64,000 bases of DNA from Gymnorhina tibicen (Eukaryota > Chordata > Aves > Passeriformes > Artamidae), in NCBI GenBank assembly GCA_013399875.1, contig VXAZ01002135.1:1-64000 (forward strand). Reading direction: 5' to 3'. Positions 13,101 to 25,474 of the stretch are shown here, in pieces (position 1 is the first letter of the stretch; every line of letters starts with the position of its first letter). A program made the translations under genes and the position numbers. Below the pieces are notes generated by a model that did no database searches, was not told the origin of the DNA, and worked only from the letters and a program-made list of their open reading frames with translations.

Positions 13101-14327
13101 TAAAATATCGTTACTGTCTAATAATAATAATAAAGGGAACATTTCAAACCCAGAACTAAGTAACTAAGCTATATATTTCAATGGCTTTCTGGAATATTGA
13201 TATAAATTGTTGGGCAGGTTTCTGTTTGCTTCTGTAGAAGTAAGTATATGAGGCAGTGTTTATGCTTCCTTGTGTACATGAGCAATTTTATAGACCGAAG
13301 CAAAAATTTTGCAATAAATAATTGTATAGAGCTAAGTGGATTTTTTTGTGTACATGTTTATGAAAAAACTGCACATAACAGTCTGTTGATACAGAAAATT
13401 CAGAACTACTTAGGAGAAATAACTTTGTGATACTGTTTCAACCACTGACTGCAAATGCTAAAATCTTGAAATGAGATTGTTGATATTAATGCTTATGCAA
13501 AGTGTATTTAATTTCTGTGGATATCCCAAGAAACTCTTTATAATATTTGCATATGTTGGGCATTTGTTCTGGCAAAATCCATTTGGATTAGTATGCACCA
13601 ATAGTGGAAACTTTAACTGTCAATACAGAATGCTATTGTGACAATCTTGTACTTGAGACTCTTTCAGACGAGTAAACTTGACTCCCTCTGCTTTTTTTCC
13701 CCACATGTGCAAGTTTGGTCACTGAAATCCCTGGCCAGTGCAATCCAATTAGAGTTCTAAATAGAATTAGGAAGCACCTGCTTTCCATTCATCACAGACT
13801 AGCAAATGGAATAAATGTTCCAAGAGTTACACACTTGTCTGTAGTTGCATATGGTACTGAATCAGTTCTGCTACTGACATAGTGACAGAGGTTAAAGCTT
13901 CTATACGATCCAAAGCTTCTATAGGCTCCTCCTTCTTGATAAGGTTATTTTGTATCTCGTGCTCATATACTGACAGTACCACTCTTAAGCGAGGTTAAAG
14001 CTAGTCCAACATGGAAATGGTGGCTAATTCCTGACGATCCACTTTTAAGATGAGAATATTTGCTGATAGTCTTTGAAAAAGGTTATAGAAGGAATGCCAG
14101 GAGAAAACATGAAAAAGGCAAGATTTGAGGTACCAACTTCTCTCTAAGTCCCTGCTGCAGAACCTTTGAACAGTTGCTCTGTTTTAGGATTGTCCTTTAA
14201 ATTCCCAAATACAGGTGTATTAGGCTGACAGGTTTCACTTTGTCCTAGTATGCCCAATTGTTTGCATCATAACTGGGTTCACCTGTTATGCAATTCCTAT
14301 GTATATAGAGCATGTGAATTCAACTCC
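10156..14327. other. Unannotated stretch, no gene seen
   Basis: AT-rich non-repetitive DNA. It includes a short T run near 12350, a small 13-base tandem duplication at 13065-13090 and a short (TAA)n near 13121-13133. The longest open frame is 95 codons at 12361-12648 (plus), with no recognised motif. No RNA gene was seen. Confidence 0.5.
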
Positions 14328-14856
14328 AGTTCTGGTTTAACCCCAGCCAGCAACTCAGTACCACACAGTCCACCTACTCCCAGTGGGGAGGAGCATCAGA
14401 AAAAACTCGTGGTTTGAGATAAGAACAGCTTAATAGTTGAAACAAAATAAAATGTAATAATACTAACAACACCAACACCAATAATAATAATAATAAAGAA
14501 AAGGAGAGAAATAAGCTCCAAGAGAAACAACTGATGTACAACACAGTTCACTACCTGATGACCAATGCTCAATCCCCAAAAAGCAATTGTCCTCTTCCAA
14601 CACATTCTATGGTGTGGAGGATCCCTTTGGCCAGTTTGGGTCCTCTCTCCTGGCCATACTGTCACCCAGATCCCTGTGTACCTCCTCACTGGCAGAGCAT
14701 GAGCCACTGAACAGTCTTTGACTCAGGGTAAGCAGAGCTCAGCAACAGCCAAACCGGCAGTGTGTTATCAACATTCTCACACTGAATCCGAAATACAGCA
14801 CTGTACCTGCTACTGACAAGAAAATTACCTCTATCCCGTCTGAACACAGGAGGACA
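14328..14856 (-). mobile_element. Solo LTR of an avian endogenous retrovirus (TguLTR5-like), copy 1
   Basis: An LTR in minus orientation, about 529 bases. The left end contains tggtttaaccccagcc, which is the complement of the typical LTR 3' terminus of this family. The right end is ...gaacacaggaggaca, the complement of a TGTCCT start. The middle has the expected A-rich, (AAT)n-containing segment at 14440-14510 and the phrase cctttggccagtttgggtc at 14623-14641. Flanking pentamers actcc (14323-14327) and tctcc (14857-14861) agree at 4 of 5 positions, a plausible worn target duplication. No gag, pol or env sequence adjoins it, so it is a solo LTR. The family name and its neoavian distribution come from memory. 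The 103-codon minus-strand frame inside is incidental. Confidence 0.75.
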
Positions 14857-15086
14857 TCTCCTCAAAGGAGCTCATGTGGTCCTTGCAATTTATTTGAGAC
14901 TAGTTTATGAAAAATACTTGTATTTCCTTTTTTTTTTGTCTAGTTTGGTTCAATAGCAATTGCTCTTATAAGACTACTCAAATAGATCAAATTGATGGGA
15001 ATTTTGGTTTTTGAAGCAATTTTTCTGAAATAAGTCTTTTATTTTTAGTCATAAATAGAGCAGTTCTTTGGTATTTTCTCAATATA

Positions 15087-15233
15087 TTCTTTTCTTTTCT
15101 TTTCTTTTCTTTTCTTTTCTTTTCTTTTCTTTTCTTTTCTTTTCTTTTCTTTTCTTTTCTTTTCTTTTCTTTTCTTTTCTTTTCTTTTCTTTTCTTTTCT
15201 TTTCTTTTCTTTTCTTTTCTTTTCTTTTCTTTT
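15087..15233. repeat. (TTTTC)n pentanucleotide microsatellite
   Basis: About 147 bases (roughly 29 units) of nearly perfect TTTTC repeat, reading GAAAA on the other strand. It runs directly into a gap of N, so its true length is unknown. The long open frames across it on both strands are artefacts of the repeat. Confidence 0.98.
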
Positions 15234-15253
15234 NNNNNNNNNNNNNNNNNNNN
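15234..15253. other. 20-N assembly gap
   Basis: A run of 20 N sits at the end of the TTTTC array and is followed by a short T then C run (ttttttt ccccc). The break is most simply explained by failure to read through the pentanucleotide array. Confidence 0.98.
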
Positions 15254-16552
15254 TTTTTTTCCCCCAGTGTCCTAACAATGATAGTGATAGATCCATCTCT
15301 GGAGAAACTGTAGTAGACCTTCTAAGATGTAGAGTGAGAGGCATGCTTCTAATTGTCTGAACATCAAGTCTGTTTTTCTGTATCAGAATTATCACTCAGA
15401 CCTTCTAATTCCATCACGCCTGGAAGAAATCCATCCTTGGTGTTTTTTTCACGGTTACCAATTGGTGTTGGTATTACATTGAGACAAGTGGTCTGAAACC
15501 TGTGATGAGTTTTGATTAGGAGCCAAAAGAAAAAGCTACTACTTCACCAATGAAACCAAAATTCAGGCAGATAAATGTGAAATACATAGTGCTTAGGCTT
15601 TTTTTTGCATTTGTTATTTATTTGATTGATCTATTTCCAAGGATAGTTTCATAGGATTTGAGATGCAATTTTCTATTTTTCATTGTCTGGTCTTAATACA
15701 AACTTTTGTTAGAGTTCATGTACTAAATATGGATGAAAGGAACTTCATGCAGTAAAGTTGATCCAAAGATTACATTATTTTATAGCTTTAAAAAAGAATC
15801 CATTAATAAGATGTCAGTATTAACCTGTGTGCTATTTGCTATATGGTCAGATTCAGACATCATCTGAAATTGGTTGGAGTAATTTTAGACAGATGGTTTT
15901 GCTGTTTTGAAGGCCATTTGTGGTACATGGTAATGTTAAGCTGTGCAATGAATTCTGCAGGGTGAATTTTTCTTCACCCAGTACTCTCCATAAAGGGCAG
16001 TGCTCATGGCTGTGCTGCTGAGTGATGTCCTTTCCTGCTCCCCTTTGCTCTCAGACAGTAATAATGTGTGCCATCCTTTCCATGGTTAAAAATTGTCTCC
16101 TCTCTTGTTGTAGTGGACAGGCTCTGTGCAGAGAGGCCACCACAGTCAGTCTCTGCTGTCCTTGCCCATGGAAGGGAGTAAACCATCTTGCAGGTCTTTG
16201 ATCCTCTTGTCTGGCACCTATCCCGTGGCAGGCTTATCCTCTGCTGTGAAGGATGGGCCCAGGGATGGGTTATAAGCGGCCAGCTTTGTGATCCTACCCC
16301 AATGCCATTCTGCACTGGGGGTTTGGGGCATGCCATCTGTGCCACCAACCCACTCTGAAGCCACACAGAAGACTTCACCTCTCAGAGGGGGCCGCTTATG
16401 GGTAGACATCTTTCTGTTAGAGCTGCTGGTTAAATACCAAACAAAAATGTCTCAAACTGAACCAGTTGTTTTTCTTGGGGATACTGGCACTTTCTAGGCA
16501 ACAAAAAAGGAGCTCTGATTTGCATAGTAGAGATGCAGTGAGCTTTGAAAGG
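15254..16552. other. Unannotated stretch, no gene seen
   Basis: The part up to about 15950 is AT-rich. Bases about 16000-16400 are distinctly richer in G and C and carry a 124-codon minus-strand open frame (16004-16378) with overlapping frames on both strands. The translation shows no domain I recognise. It may be an unidentified repeat or a chance frame in GC-richer DNA. Confidence 0.45.
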
Positions 16553-16638
16553 GAATCACAGAATCACAGATTACTCTGAGTTAGAAGAGACCCAGAAGGA
16601 TCATGGAAACCAGCTCTTAAGTGAATGGCCCACACAGG
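16553..16638 (-). mobile_element. CR1 3'-end fragment
   Basis: Antisense CR1 3' terminus. It opens with the octamer-like tail gaatcacagaatcaca and then ctctgagttagaagagaccc and aaggatcatgg, the complement of a CR1 3' end. Only about 86 bases are preserved, consistent with the usual severe 5' truncation of CR1 copies. Confidence 0.85.
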
Positions 16639-19600
16639 AAGGAAGAATGTATGAAAGCAGAAAATCTTTGAGAGAGGGAACTTTGAGGTTATCATGGTAG
16701 TCCACATGAGAGATACAGACTTGATCTACTGTGAACAAAGCTATCAGTGAAAAAGCAAGGGTGTCCCTGGCTTACTCAGACCTATCCTTCCTACCTAGAA
16801 ATATTCACATGGTGCAAGGTCACGCTCGTTTAAATGACTGCATTCACGTGACCAACTCACTTTGTTCCTTCCTTCCTCTTAGTTGTATCAAACTAATTCC
16901 TGTCCTTAAGCACCAAAATCGGAATTTGGCATTTAGATGGATGGTGGCTTGAGAGCTGGAGCATAAGTATCGGCTTGTTGCAGCTGCCTACTTGCACCTG
17001 CAGTGGTTTGAGGCCTCCAGGCCACTACTGAACTTGTATAAATCAAGTCTCTGAAAGAATGGGGAGAGAGAGATTTTATGTCCTCTCTATGAGGACGTAC
17101 TCTTTAGAAATGTGTCCAGAAAGACTTAGAGGGAAAACGCCCCAAGCAACCAAATAAAAGGGACTGAGTGACCTGTGTTGTACAATCAAACATTCTCCTT
17201 GTCTATTTGTTTTTTATTTTCTTTCAGCAGTGTGACTAACCTCACCTCTTTGTGTTCAGCAGCTGAGAAAAATGCACACTGCTATATTCAGAAGCACCCA
17301 CTCATTCCTTACAGCTTTTATGACAAAGCTGTCCCTCCACATGTCCATGTTGGCCTCTGACCCTACATGTTTACTCAAGTAAACATGCCAGATGGCAGAA
17401 AAAAGTGGTAGGGTAAAGAACAATTCTCTGGGGGCCAGGAGTCATGAAATCCTTCTTCACAAACCAGACTTAAAAGCAACAATTTCAAGAAATGCCTTAG
17501 AGCAAGTTCACAGCTAGAGTAAAAGGGAGAGGGAGAAAAAAAAAGAGCAAAAAATCCCCAAACCAACTCTCTCATTACATGTTTTGTTTTCTGTACCACC
17601 AGTTACATTAGCAGGAAAAACAAATAAAAATATGAGCGATCATTAGGAAAGACAGACAGATGGAATGAATTTTTAGGCAGAGAGGTGGAGGCGGGCTTGT
17701 GTTTGGAAATGAGCATTAAAATCTGGTGCTTAAATATTTCAGTGACCCCTGCAATATTTCTCACATCACCCTCCCTCCACAGGGGCACTGTCAAAAGACA
17801 AGGAGTGAAGTTGCTGCTGTTACTACTGAGTCTGTCGCTTTTCCTTGCACAGAGGTAAAAAGTTCAAATCAGGGGACACCTACATGGGGCCATTGCCTGC
17901 AACTAGTGATCATGTCAGAGTCATAGGCACTGCAGAAAAGAATAATGCACAGAACAAGAGGAGCAAAATTCAAGCAGTGAGAGGCACCTCCAGTTAGCCT
18001 ATCTGACATGGCAGGAGGAGGCCAACACATTTTATGATGTACACTTCAGCCCCTGCTAGTCAGCAGCCCTACCACAAGATATTACTTCCACTAACAGAAA
18101 AGGCTCCCTGACATCCATTAGTTGTCATCCCAGCAGCTTTGCTCCTGCTGTGGTTTGGTGGGAAAAGTGGAATTGTGTTCAATCCGTTAAACTTTTCAAT
18201 TTTATCCCAAAGTGGAGGCTGAGTTACCTCCCCAGACTGCTTCTTTGCAGTTTTATCTTCAAATCCTGTGCTTTCATCACCATTTGGATGACCAATACTG
18301 CATTCAGGCTGAGACATGGGGGCACTCATTCCAAGCAATGATTTGGTTATGTAGCTGTAGAAACAGGTGCTTTAAAGTAAGTGTTGCTGCAGCATCCTTC
18401 TTTTCTGAAATATTATGGGCAGCCTGACCCATGAATGAAGGTCAACACATGGTTTGAATGCAGCCTTTATAAGTTGTTCTCTGAAACAGTTTTTTTCTTG
18501 TCAGCCCCAAAGCACTTGTCAGTACACAGATAAGTAGCCATTGATTTTTCTTTTGCTTTGCAGGCGGAGAGGCAGGAGTGTGCAGAGAGGAACAGCCTTC
18601 TGAAGGCCAAACCACAAGACTTTCAGCAACTCAGCTATTCTTCTCCTAAGTGCCTGTCCTGAAAAGCCCCAGGGAGGAAGGGGAAGCCAGACAGGGGTGC
18701 AGACTGCTCTCCACATAACTGGCCATAGGCTACTACCCCTGATGCAGCTCATCTTAGGCCCTCCTGCTGCCATCTTTTTTCCTGATGCCTTGTTCAGTAA
18801 TTTTAAACTGTCTCACTTCTACCAGCTATCTTTGTTCCAGAGATAGCTATGAATATGACAAGATCAGAGGACCTTGTCCTACAGCTAATCTATCTACCTA
18901 CTTGTACTTCATCTCTTTTCCCTGAAAAAATATCATTAAGACCTCTTGAGGATCTGACCCACAAACATATTGTTTCAAAAAATAACTTCACTGGCAAGAT
19001 CGAAAAACTAAGCAAAAGAGCACCCAGAGTAATGCCTTTAAACTTTCTGTATGCAGTGAACACCCTCCATATGTTGGCATTTCCTTGGTTTGGCTCTGTT
19101 AAAAGAATGTGGAAGCGCATTTGGAATAGTGGCTTTATTTCTTCTCCATTTTCTGTACATAAGCCCCCAAAATGCAGTTAACCTCTTTTCCTAATTGATT
19201 GCATAATGCAGCCTGACTCCTTCTGAGCTTTTAAGATGCACTTGAGATATTCTTTCAAGTTTTCCTCACAATTAGAAAGGTTACAATTTACCTTTTTGAA
19301 AAAAACCCAAGAGCATCAGGTATCATGGCACTTTAAATAGAAATGTAACACTGCCGATACTCTGGCACCCCGAACCTCATCTGAAAACTAGAGCAGCACA
19401 GCCTGCTGGCATTAGTGGAGCTCGGACAGAGGAGCGCTGGGGCCATGTCACAGCCCTGACTCCAGGGTGAGGGTCAGGATCCATTAACCCTTTATAATAA
19501 GTCAGCCACTCTTTTTCTGGAGACAGAAAACCGTGTAAGTTACTGCAGTCAGGCAACAGTGACCAACCCACACTGTGGCATCTGACTTGAGAGAAACTAA

Positions 19601-22546
19601 AGGGAATGCGAGCAAATGATCTTTTTGCCAGGACAAGTATGTTACTCTGAAGGATCAAAGTTCATGTCCTGTTGCTAATTTGCATCTACCCTGTCTCAGA
19701 AAGTCTTTTTGGTGCTGCATTTTTTAATATTCTTTTTGTAAGCAAATGAAAATGTACACCACCATACAATTTATTGTTTTACTGGACATGAAACTTCTTA
19801 TTTAGCCTTTGCTGAACAGTATTTCTGGTTATTTGGCCACCAGTCAAAATCTATTTTTAGGAATTTATTGCTCCATTAGCTACAACAGGACTAAGCATCA
19901 GTGTACAAATCATTCCAGTGCTGCATTTCCTCTTGAAATATAAGTGGTTTGCTGGTGAATCTCTATTTCCTTCTAGTTCTTACCTGGACATGCAGAAGCA
20001 GAACTCAATAGTGGCTGGGTAGTTTAAAAGAGTTACCTGAGTGGTGCAGGTTAGTATGAGATGAGGGAATTGCTCTGTGTGTCTGCACAGGAGGTATCTT
20101 CAGGAGCTGCTGCTGGATGAACTGTACCTCTCCTTACGTGTTTTCAGGACATTTATACTGGCAGAATTGTGTTGGCCTGTGCACAGAGATGTGACTAGAA
20201 AAGATGATGGGAATTCAGTTCTCCAGGCAAGAACTCTGAAGCCATTGAGACGATCTTGCTTAGCAGAGCAGGAACTCTGAGCTTTTCTCTGTGAGATGCT
20301 GTAAGGTGTGGGAGTGGGAGATCTGAACAGCAGTGAGGGATAGAGTGTGTGGGTAGCTAGATTTGAGGGGAGGACAGAGGATGTTGTGTTCGATTGATTG
20401 GGAAGACCAGAAATACGATTTTCTTCAAATATTGCAATAAAAACTAAAATTGCTATCCCAGCATTGATATTGTTATCCCTGGGCTAGAAACTATCATCCT
20501 CCTAGGAGAAGTGAATCTCATAAGAATATATAGAACCAAATACAGTTGGAAGTAAAAATCCTGATAAAAATAGAACCATCATGGGTATTTCACAATATTG
20601 CAGAAAACACTAATCAAGCTAAAATAAGGTGCTTGGAAACCCAAATATTTCCCTTGTTGGAGAGGTGCCCAAATTACTCAGCCTTACAATCCTCATACCT
20701 AAAATTACTGATGAAATCCTCATAATAATATTAATAATTTATATGCCATAATAGCTCTGTATCTTAAAACATTTGGATGACATTGACACAAATGGCTGTG
20801 ACTAGGGAATGCTCAATGCTGCTAGAGCCCAGTGGTTGTTAGCTAAATAGAAACATCACTTCTATGTGTCCCAGTACTTCTAAGCAGCCAAATGTAATAA
20901 ATAAATCACTTTTCTGCTGTATATTCAGCTATATTTGGACAAAGTTTATTTGCAGAATTTATGGCTTCAGTTCAGTGTCCGTTTATGAACAATTAATAGA
21001 AGCTTTATGGTCTATAGACATTTTAATAACAAAATGTTGCTTAGAAATAGAGCTGGTAAAGTAATATCCATAGATGACCCATCTGCATTTTTTCTCCTCC
21101 TGTAGGTGTTTGAATAAATTCTGGTTCTTGCAAACTTGCAAAGCAGTATTTTAAATAATGGTACCCCATGGTTCTTCCAGTAATCTGGAAGTTGTGGGAC
21201 TGATCTTGAAGGACTGGAAACTGCTATTTGATCTGATCTGCACTTATTGTTAGCAAAGGGGTTTTTTTTATGTACTGTTCATGTTTTTACTGTTCTTATA
21301 ATTAAGGTTAATATTTTGGGCCTTTGACCTCCTGGAATGTTGTCTGATGTATGATGGCTCAGCACTTGCAAGATTGTGGTACCTCCCTGAAACCGTTGGG
21401 TCAACAATTGTAGTATGTTTAGAAATTGCTGGTTTATTCCTTGTGCTTTATATATAACCATACCACAGAAATAAAGAGCACAGCTAAGGCCATTTTACTT
21501 CCTTGTTCTTATTGACCTCTTTGAAATACAGAGAGGGAAGAGATGGGATCAGAGACATGTCCCTTTATACACTGCCAAAAATACAAGTTGCTGGCAGCAG
21601 GCAGGAGTTGCACAGTGCACCCGCCTTTTGTACACTGGTCAGGTCTGAACAGAATTGATAAATTTTTTTGGTACTTTTTCAGCATAGCATCTTCAGAAAT
21701 ACAAAATTGATCAGTATAGCTCTGCATGGTGCACTGCTGTTGCTGTTTTGGTTGGAAGAAGAGAAGAGAGTAGAGAGCAATGTTTCAGTTTTACTCACTG
21801 GGGATATCAGGGGACTGAAAATTGCTAGGGAACAAACAGAAGATGAAGAATTCACATTTTGGTGCTATCCCAAGCTTGACTGTGTTCTCTGCTGGTTTTT
21901 ATTTCTGCAAATGTTCCTAATCTCTGCTTTACGTTTCCCATCTGAATTTCTTTTGACACTACAACCTGCACAAATCATGACATCTAAAGTAAAAGAAAAG
22001 TTTGGAATGTGTTTTAATGCTGCCCAAGTCCTGGTGAAAGATGGACTAACTGCTTGTTTTCTTTCACGAACATGGAAGTCAGAGACTTGGGGAAATGATA
22101 TTCCTTATTCCTCTCTTCGTGTAGTGTATAGATTATTTTTTTCTTTTAATTCCAGCTTTATTTGTAAAGTGCATGCTCACTTCATATTTCATTGAGTAGA
22201 AAGTGTTAAAAGAAATGTACAGACTAATGAAACCAGGGATTTTCTATGTGCTTAATAGATCAGGTCCTGATGCAGGCACTGGTGCTCTTAAGGCACTATG
22301 CCAATTAAGCAGTGGTATTTAAATTGCTATTATATCACAACAACTTAGTTACAAGGAAAAAAGTTTCTTCCTTTAAGAAGATCCTTGTTAAAGATCTTCT
22401 GCTCAGGCTAATAGTAGACAACAAAGAATATCCAAGGCAATGGTAACCTCATTGTGAACAGGGTATTTTCTCTGTTTCTTCTCATGTCATTCTTGGTTGT
22501 TTGGGTTGTTTTCCTTGTTTTTATTTTTTTTTTTAATTGACAATAT
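16639..22546. other. Unannotated stretch, no gene seen
   Basis: No recognised repeat, RNA or exon. It holds the longest non-repeat open frame in the window: 175 codons on the plus strand at 21668-22195. That product has no recognisable domain and a length near what chance gives. Several GC-richer patches (about 18550-18770, 19370-19660, 20080-20290) carry short overlapping frames without known motifs. Confidence 0.45.
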
Positions 22547-22578
22547 TATCACCCTTTTCAGATATGGAAAGGGTGATA
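22547..22578. repeat. Inverted repeat, 11-bp perfect stem
   Basis: TATCACCCTTT (22547-22557) and AAAGGGTGATA (22568-22578) are perfect reverse complements separated by 10 bases. This is a potential hairpin or cruciform, preceded by a T run near 22525-22535. There is no sign that it is transcribed or belongs to a known RNA. Confidence 0.8.
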
Positions 22579-23385
22579 TCCTGTAAATCCTCACATAAAT
22601 GATACAGAATTAACAGTGAAAAGAAGTTGGACAAAAGATTGTGGAGAGACAAGAATAAAGTTACTGAAAAACAGTTATGTTAACCCGTAGCAGGGTTTTC
22701 AACTGAGTCAATGGTATGTCATAAGTAACAGCATTTAAGGGGGCTGGCAAATCCAGCAGTATGAGAATAGACATTTTATCACTGTCTATTTACTATTCCC
22801 CCCAGGAACATGTACGGACAAATACAGATGAAGGCAATCACAGTGAGTAAGATATGTCCATTTTTTTCTGTGCTATAAGCTTTTTTTATGGATGGTTTGA
22901 GGCATGTTTCACCATCTCCGTAAAAACGGTTATCAGGTCCTTGCCACCCTTTTTGTCATGGCAGAGAATATGGCTCTAAAGTGTGTATTTTGGCTCACAG
23001 CCTAAATTCATCAGAGGCTCCTCAAATCACCATTTGCTCCACGTGCATAAAAGCACATCATCCCCTTTCACTGGATGAACTCCACTGACACATTTGTTTA
23101 GAGGATACATCTGCTGGTGAAGCCTTCATGAAGACAGATCCAAGGCAGGATTCTGCAGTGTCACTGATATAGATGGCAGATGCTCCATACCACCTAGTCA
23201 TGTGCCTTAGTATCTCTTATCACTAAATGTTTTCCTGATGCCAACCATCCATTGCAGTCCATGGCCATTACTTCATGTCTCTAACAGAGGAGAGATCTGT
23301 CTCCCTTTTTTCTCTTACAGCTTCTTCTCGTGTATTTTCCTTAAGAAATATATACCTCTCTTTTTGCTTCTGTAAACCAAACAGT
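22579..23385. other. Unannotated stretch, no gene seen
   Basis: Ordinary AT-rich sequence with short open frames only. No repeat family was recognised. Confidence 0.5.
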
Positions 23386-23458
23386 TCTCCTTCCTTCCTG
23401 CCTTCCTGCCTTCCTCCCTCCCTTCCTTCCTTCCTTCCTCCCTCCCTTCCTCTCCTAC
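23386..23458. repeat. (CCTT)n / CCTTCCTG polypyrimidine microsatellite
   Basis: About 73 bases of C and T on the plus strand with mixed units CCTT, CCTTCCTG and CCTCCCT. It is an imperfect simple repeat. The lysine/glutamate/arginine-rich 93-codon minus-strand frame over it is a by-product of the repeat. Confidence 0.95.
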
Positions 23459-24105
23459 CTCAAGTTTTATAGAACTGTCATTAGTTTTCTCTGGATCCTC
23501 TCCATTTGATAAATGTATTCTGTGGACTCTGCTCTTGTTGAGACTCTGCCATTTTTCAGTAGAGTGGAAAGATTGCTTTACACATCTTACTACCAATTTT
23601 CCTCATCTTTCTATATCTCTTTCTTTGATGTTTGTCCCTTTTTTTGAAGCAGCACATCATTGTTAAGCTGCTGTTCAATTTGTGATTTACTTCCGTGTCT
23701 TCTTCAGCAGATCTATTTAATCAGATCTTCCCTATCTGTCAGCTGCAGGACTGATTATTCTTGTCCAGGTATAAACTTCGCGTTAGTTTTAGTCCAGCTG
23801 TTCTCCAATTTTTCATAATTTTGATTTCTAATTTTGTGTTGTTCGATGTGTGTGTAGTTCTTCTGAGATCTGTGAATTTAATAAGCACATTTTTAATTAA
23901 AAAAAATTGAATATCATACATAAACCTGCAGAATATTCAATTCTTCCTTCACATTTTATAGTGCACCAGTGATAACCACATATCTCCAGTCTGTCTGAAT
24001 GTTTTACTTGGTCCTGCTGTAGTTTCATAATAACCACGATTTTCTTATTTGTTCCTAAGAAAGATCTCGTGTCAAGAGAGGTTCCTAGAAAGGTCTCATT
24101 TAAGT
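23459..24105. other. Unannotated stretch, no gene seen
   Basis: AT-rich sequence with no recognised repeat and no open frame above 60 codons of interest. Confidence 0.5.
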
Positions 24106-24706
24106 GTCATGGTTTAAGAGCAGATGGAAATTAAGTGCCATGCATCTGCTCTCTTAGCGCTCCTCTTCTGTCCCACCTCAGTGGGATGGGGAGGAGAATC
24201 AAAATTTAAACTTGTAGGTTGGGATAAGAACAGTTTGATTATCAAAATTAAAGTAAAATACAGTAACAATGATAATATATAAAATATATTATAAAAGTAT
24301 AATAATGATAATAAAAATGGAAAGATAAAAAACAAGCAAATGATGCACAATACAACTGCTCATCACCTGCTGAGTGCTGTCAGACTCCCCTTCCCAAACC
24401 CAGACTGGCCACGCTTCTGGATAATTCCCTTTAGTTTATATACTGGGCATGACATTCTGTGATGTGGGATAGCCCTTTGGTCAGTTTGACTCACTTGTCC
24501 CAGATATGGCTCCTTACAGTTTGTTTTGCACACCTCCTCACTGCCAGAGCATGAGACAATAAAGCTTCCATTGAGTCCTTGATTTAGAATAAACACAACA
24601 GCAAAAAATAAACCATCAGTGTGTCAACACCATTCTCATTCTGAATCCACAACAGCTCTGTAACAGCTACCGAGAATGAATTTTCACTTTAGCTGAAACC
24701 AGGACA
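24106..24706 (-). mobile_element. Solo LTR of an avian endogenous retrovirus (TguLTR5-like), copy 2
   Basis: Second copy of the family seen at 14328-14856, again on the minus strand, about 601 bases. It starts tgtcatggtttaa and ends ...gctgaaaccaggaca, giving TG...CA termini. Shared blocks with copy 1 include gttgggataagaacagttt, a (TAATAA)-rich middle, ccctttggtcagtttgactc, cctcactgccagagcatgag, and atcagtgtgtcaacaccatt. On the minus strand a TATATAAA box lies at 24435-24442. Flanking pentamers ttaag (24101-24105) and caaag (24707-24711) agree at only 3 of 5, so a target duplication is uncertain. No internal retroviral sequence abuts it. The two copies have diverged clearly and are probably separate insertions. 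Confidence 0.8.
24435..24442 (-). promoter_or_regulatory. TATA box of the LTR
   Basis: The minus strand reads TATATAAA here, about 265 bases inside the LTR's 5' end, a suitable place for the U3 promoter of a retroviral LTR. It is likely inert today, given the wear in the element. Confidence 0.5.
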
Positions 24707-25372
24707 CAAAGGTAATAACAGACACCTATATTTCCTTGTCTATCTGTGAGGGATACTCTACAATAATAGAAAAGAAAATCTGTTTCCAGTAAATGCACAC
24801 TAGGTGTTACTCATACCTTTGTTTCCCTCTAGCTGCTTTATTTGAAGTGAAGTTCATGTTTGATTTTTTTTTTCAAATATTTTTCAAGAATGCAAGTAAA
24901 ACTGAAATTTCCTGGCTTCTCTCTTCCTCTTACATCTATTAGTAATGATAAACATTTTAAGTGCTGTTTTCAATCCTTTAAAATCTTGTCCTCCATGGAT
25001 TCTTAAAAATTACCGAATCACTAAATAATCTGAAAATATTTTTTCATTTGGACCAGAAAATTTGTAAATATAATTTATTTAAACCTTGTCCAATATATTC
25101 TTATTGTGTGTTGTTCCTTTATGCTTTGTCACTGGTATTGGTGCTGACAGGAAAATTATGATAGCTATAAAAACTATGAAATGAAACTATGCTTCAAAAG
25201 ACACTAGTAACGACTTAAGCAAAGTTATAAGAAAAATTCATCAAGTGAAAAACCAGCTGTGGTGATCTGCTGGTAATGCTCATGATGTCTTCCAACTTGT
25301 TTATTTCTTCACTAAAACCTCTCAGTATATTTAGGTCGTGGCTTAATGAGTAATGTATCCTCTCATTAAGAA
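24707..25372. other. Unannotated stretch, no gene seen
   Basis: AT-rich sequence without recognised repeats or open frames of interest. Confidence 0.5.
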
Positions 25373-25474
25373 TTCATAGAATTATAGAATTATTAAGTTT
25401 GAAAAAGACCTTTAAGATCATCAAGTCTAACCATTAATCCAACATGTTACCACAAAACCCCATCCCCAAAATGC
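25373..25474 (-). mobile_element. CR1 3'-end fragment
   Basis: Antisense CR1 terminus. The repeated tail ttcatagaattatagaat is followed by gaaaaagacctttaagatc and the caagtctaaccattaatcc block, all standard for this end of CR1. Homology fades near 25474. It resembles the fragment at 31531-31622. Confidence 0.85.

Noticed and set aside
15045..15395. 116-codon Lys/Arg/Glu-rich minus-strand frame and the complementary Phe/Ser/Leu frame
   Set aside because: Both are translations of the (TTTTC)n array and its N gap.
16004..16378. 124-codon minus-strand frame as a gene
   Set aside because: GC-richer DNA with overlapping frames on both strands, no domain and no splice context.
17850..17880. Possible tRNA B box (agttcaaatca)
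   Set aside because: The CC ending of the B box is missing and no A box or cloverleaf stems fit around it.
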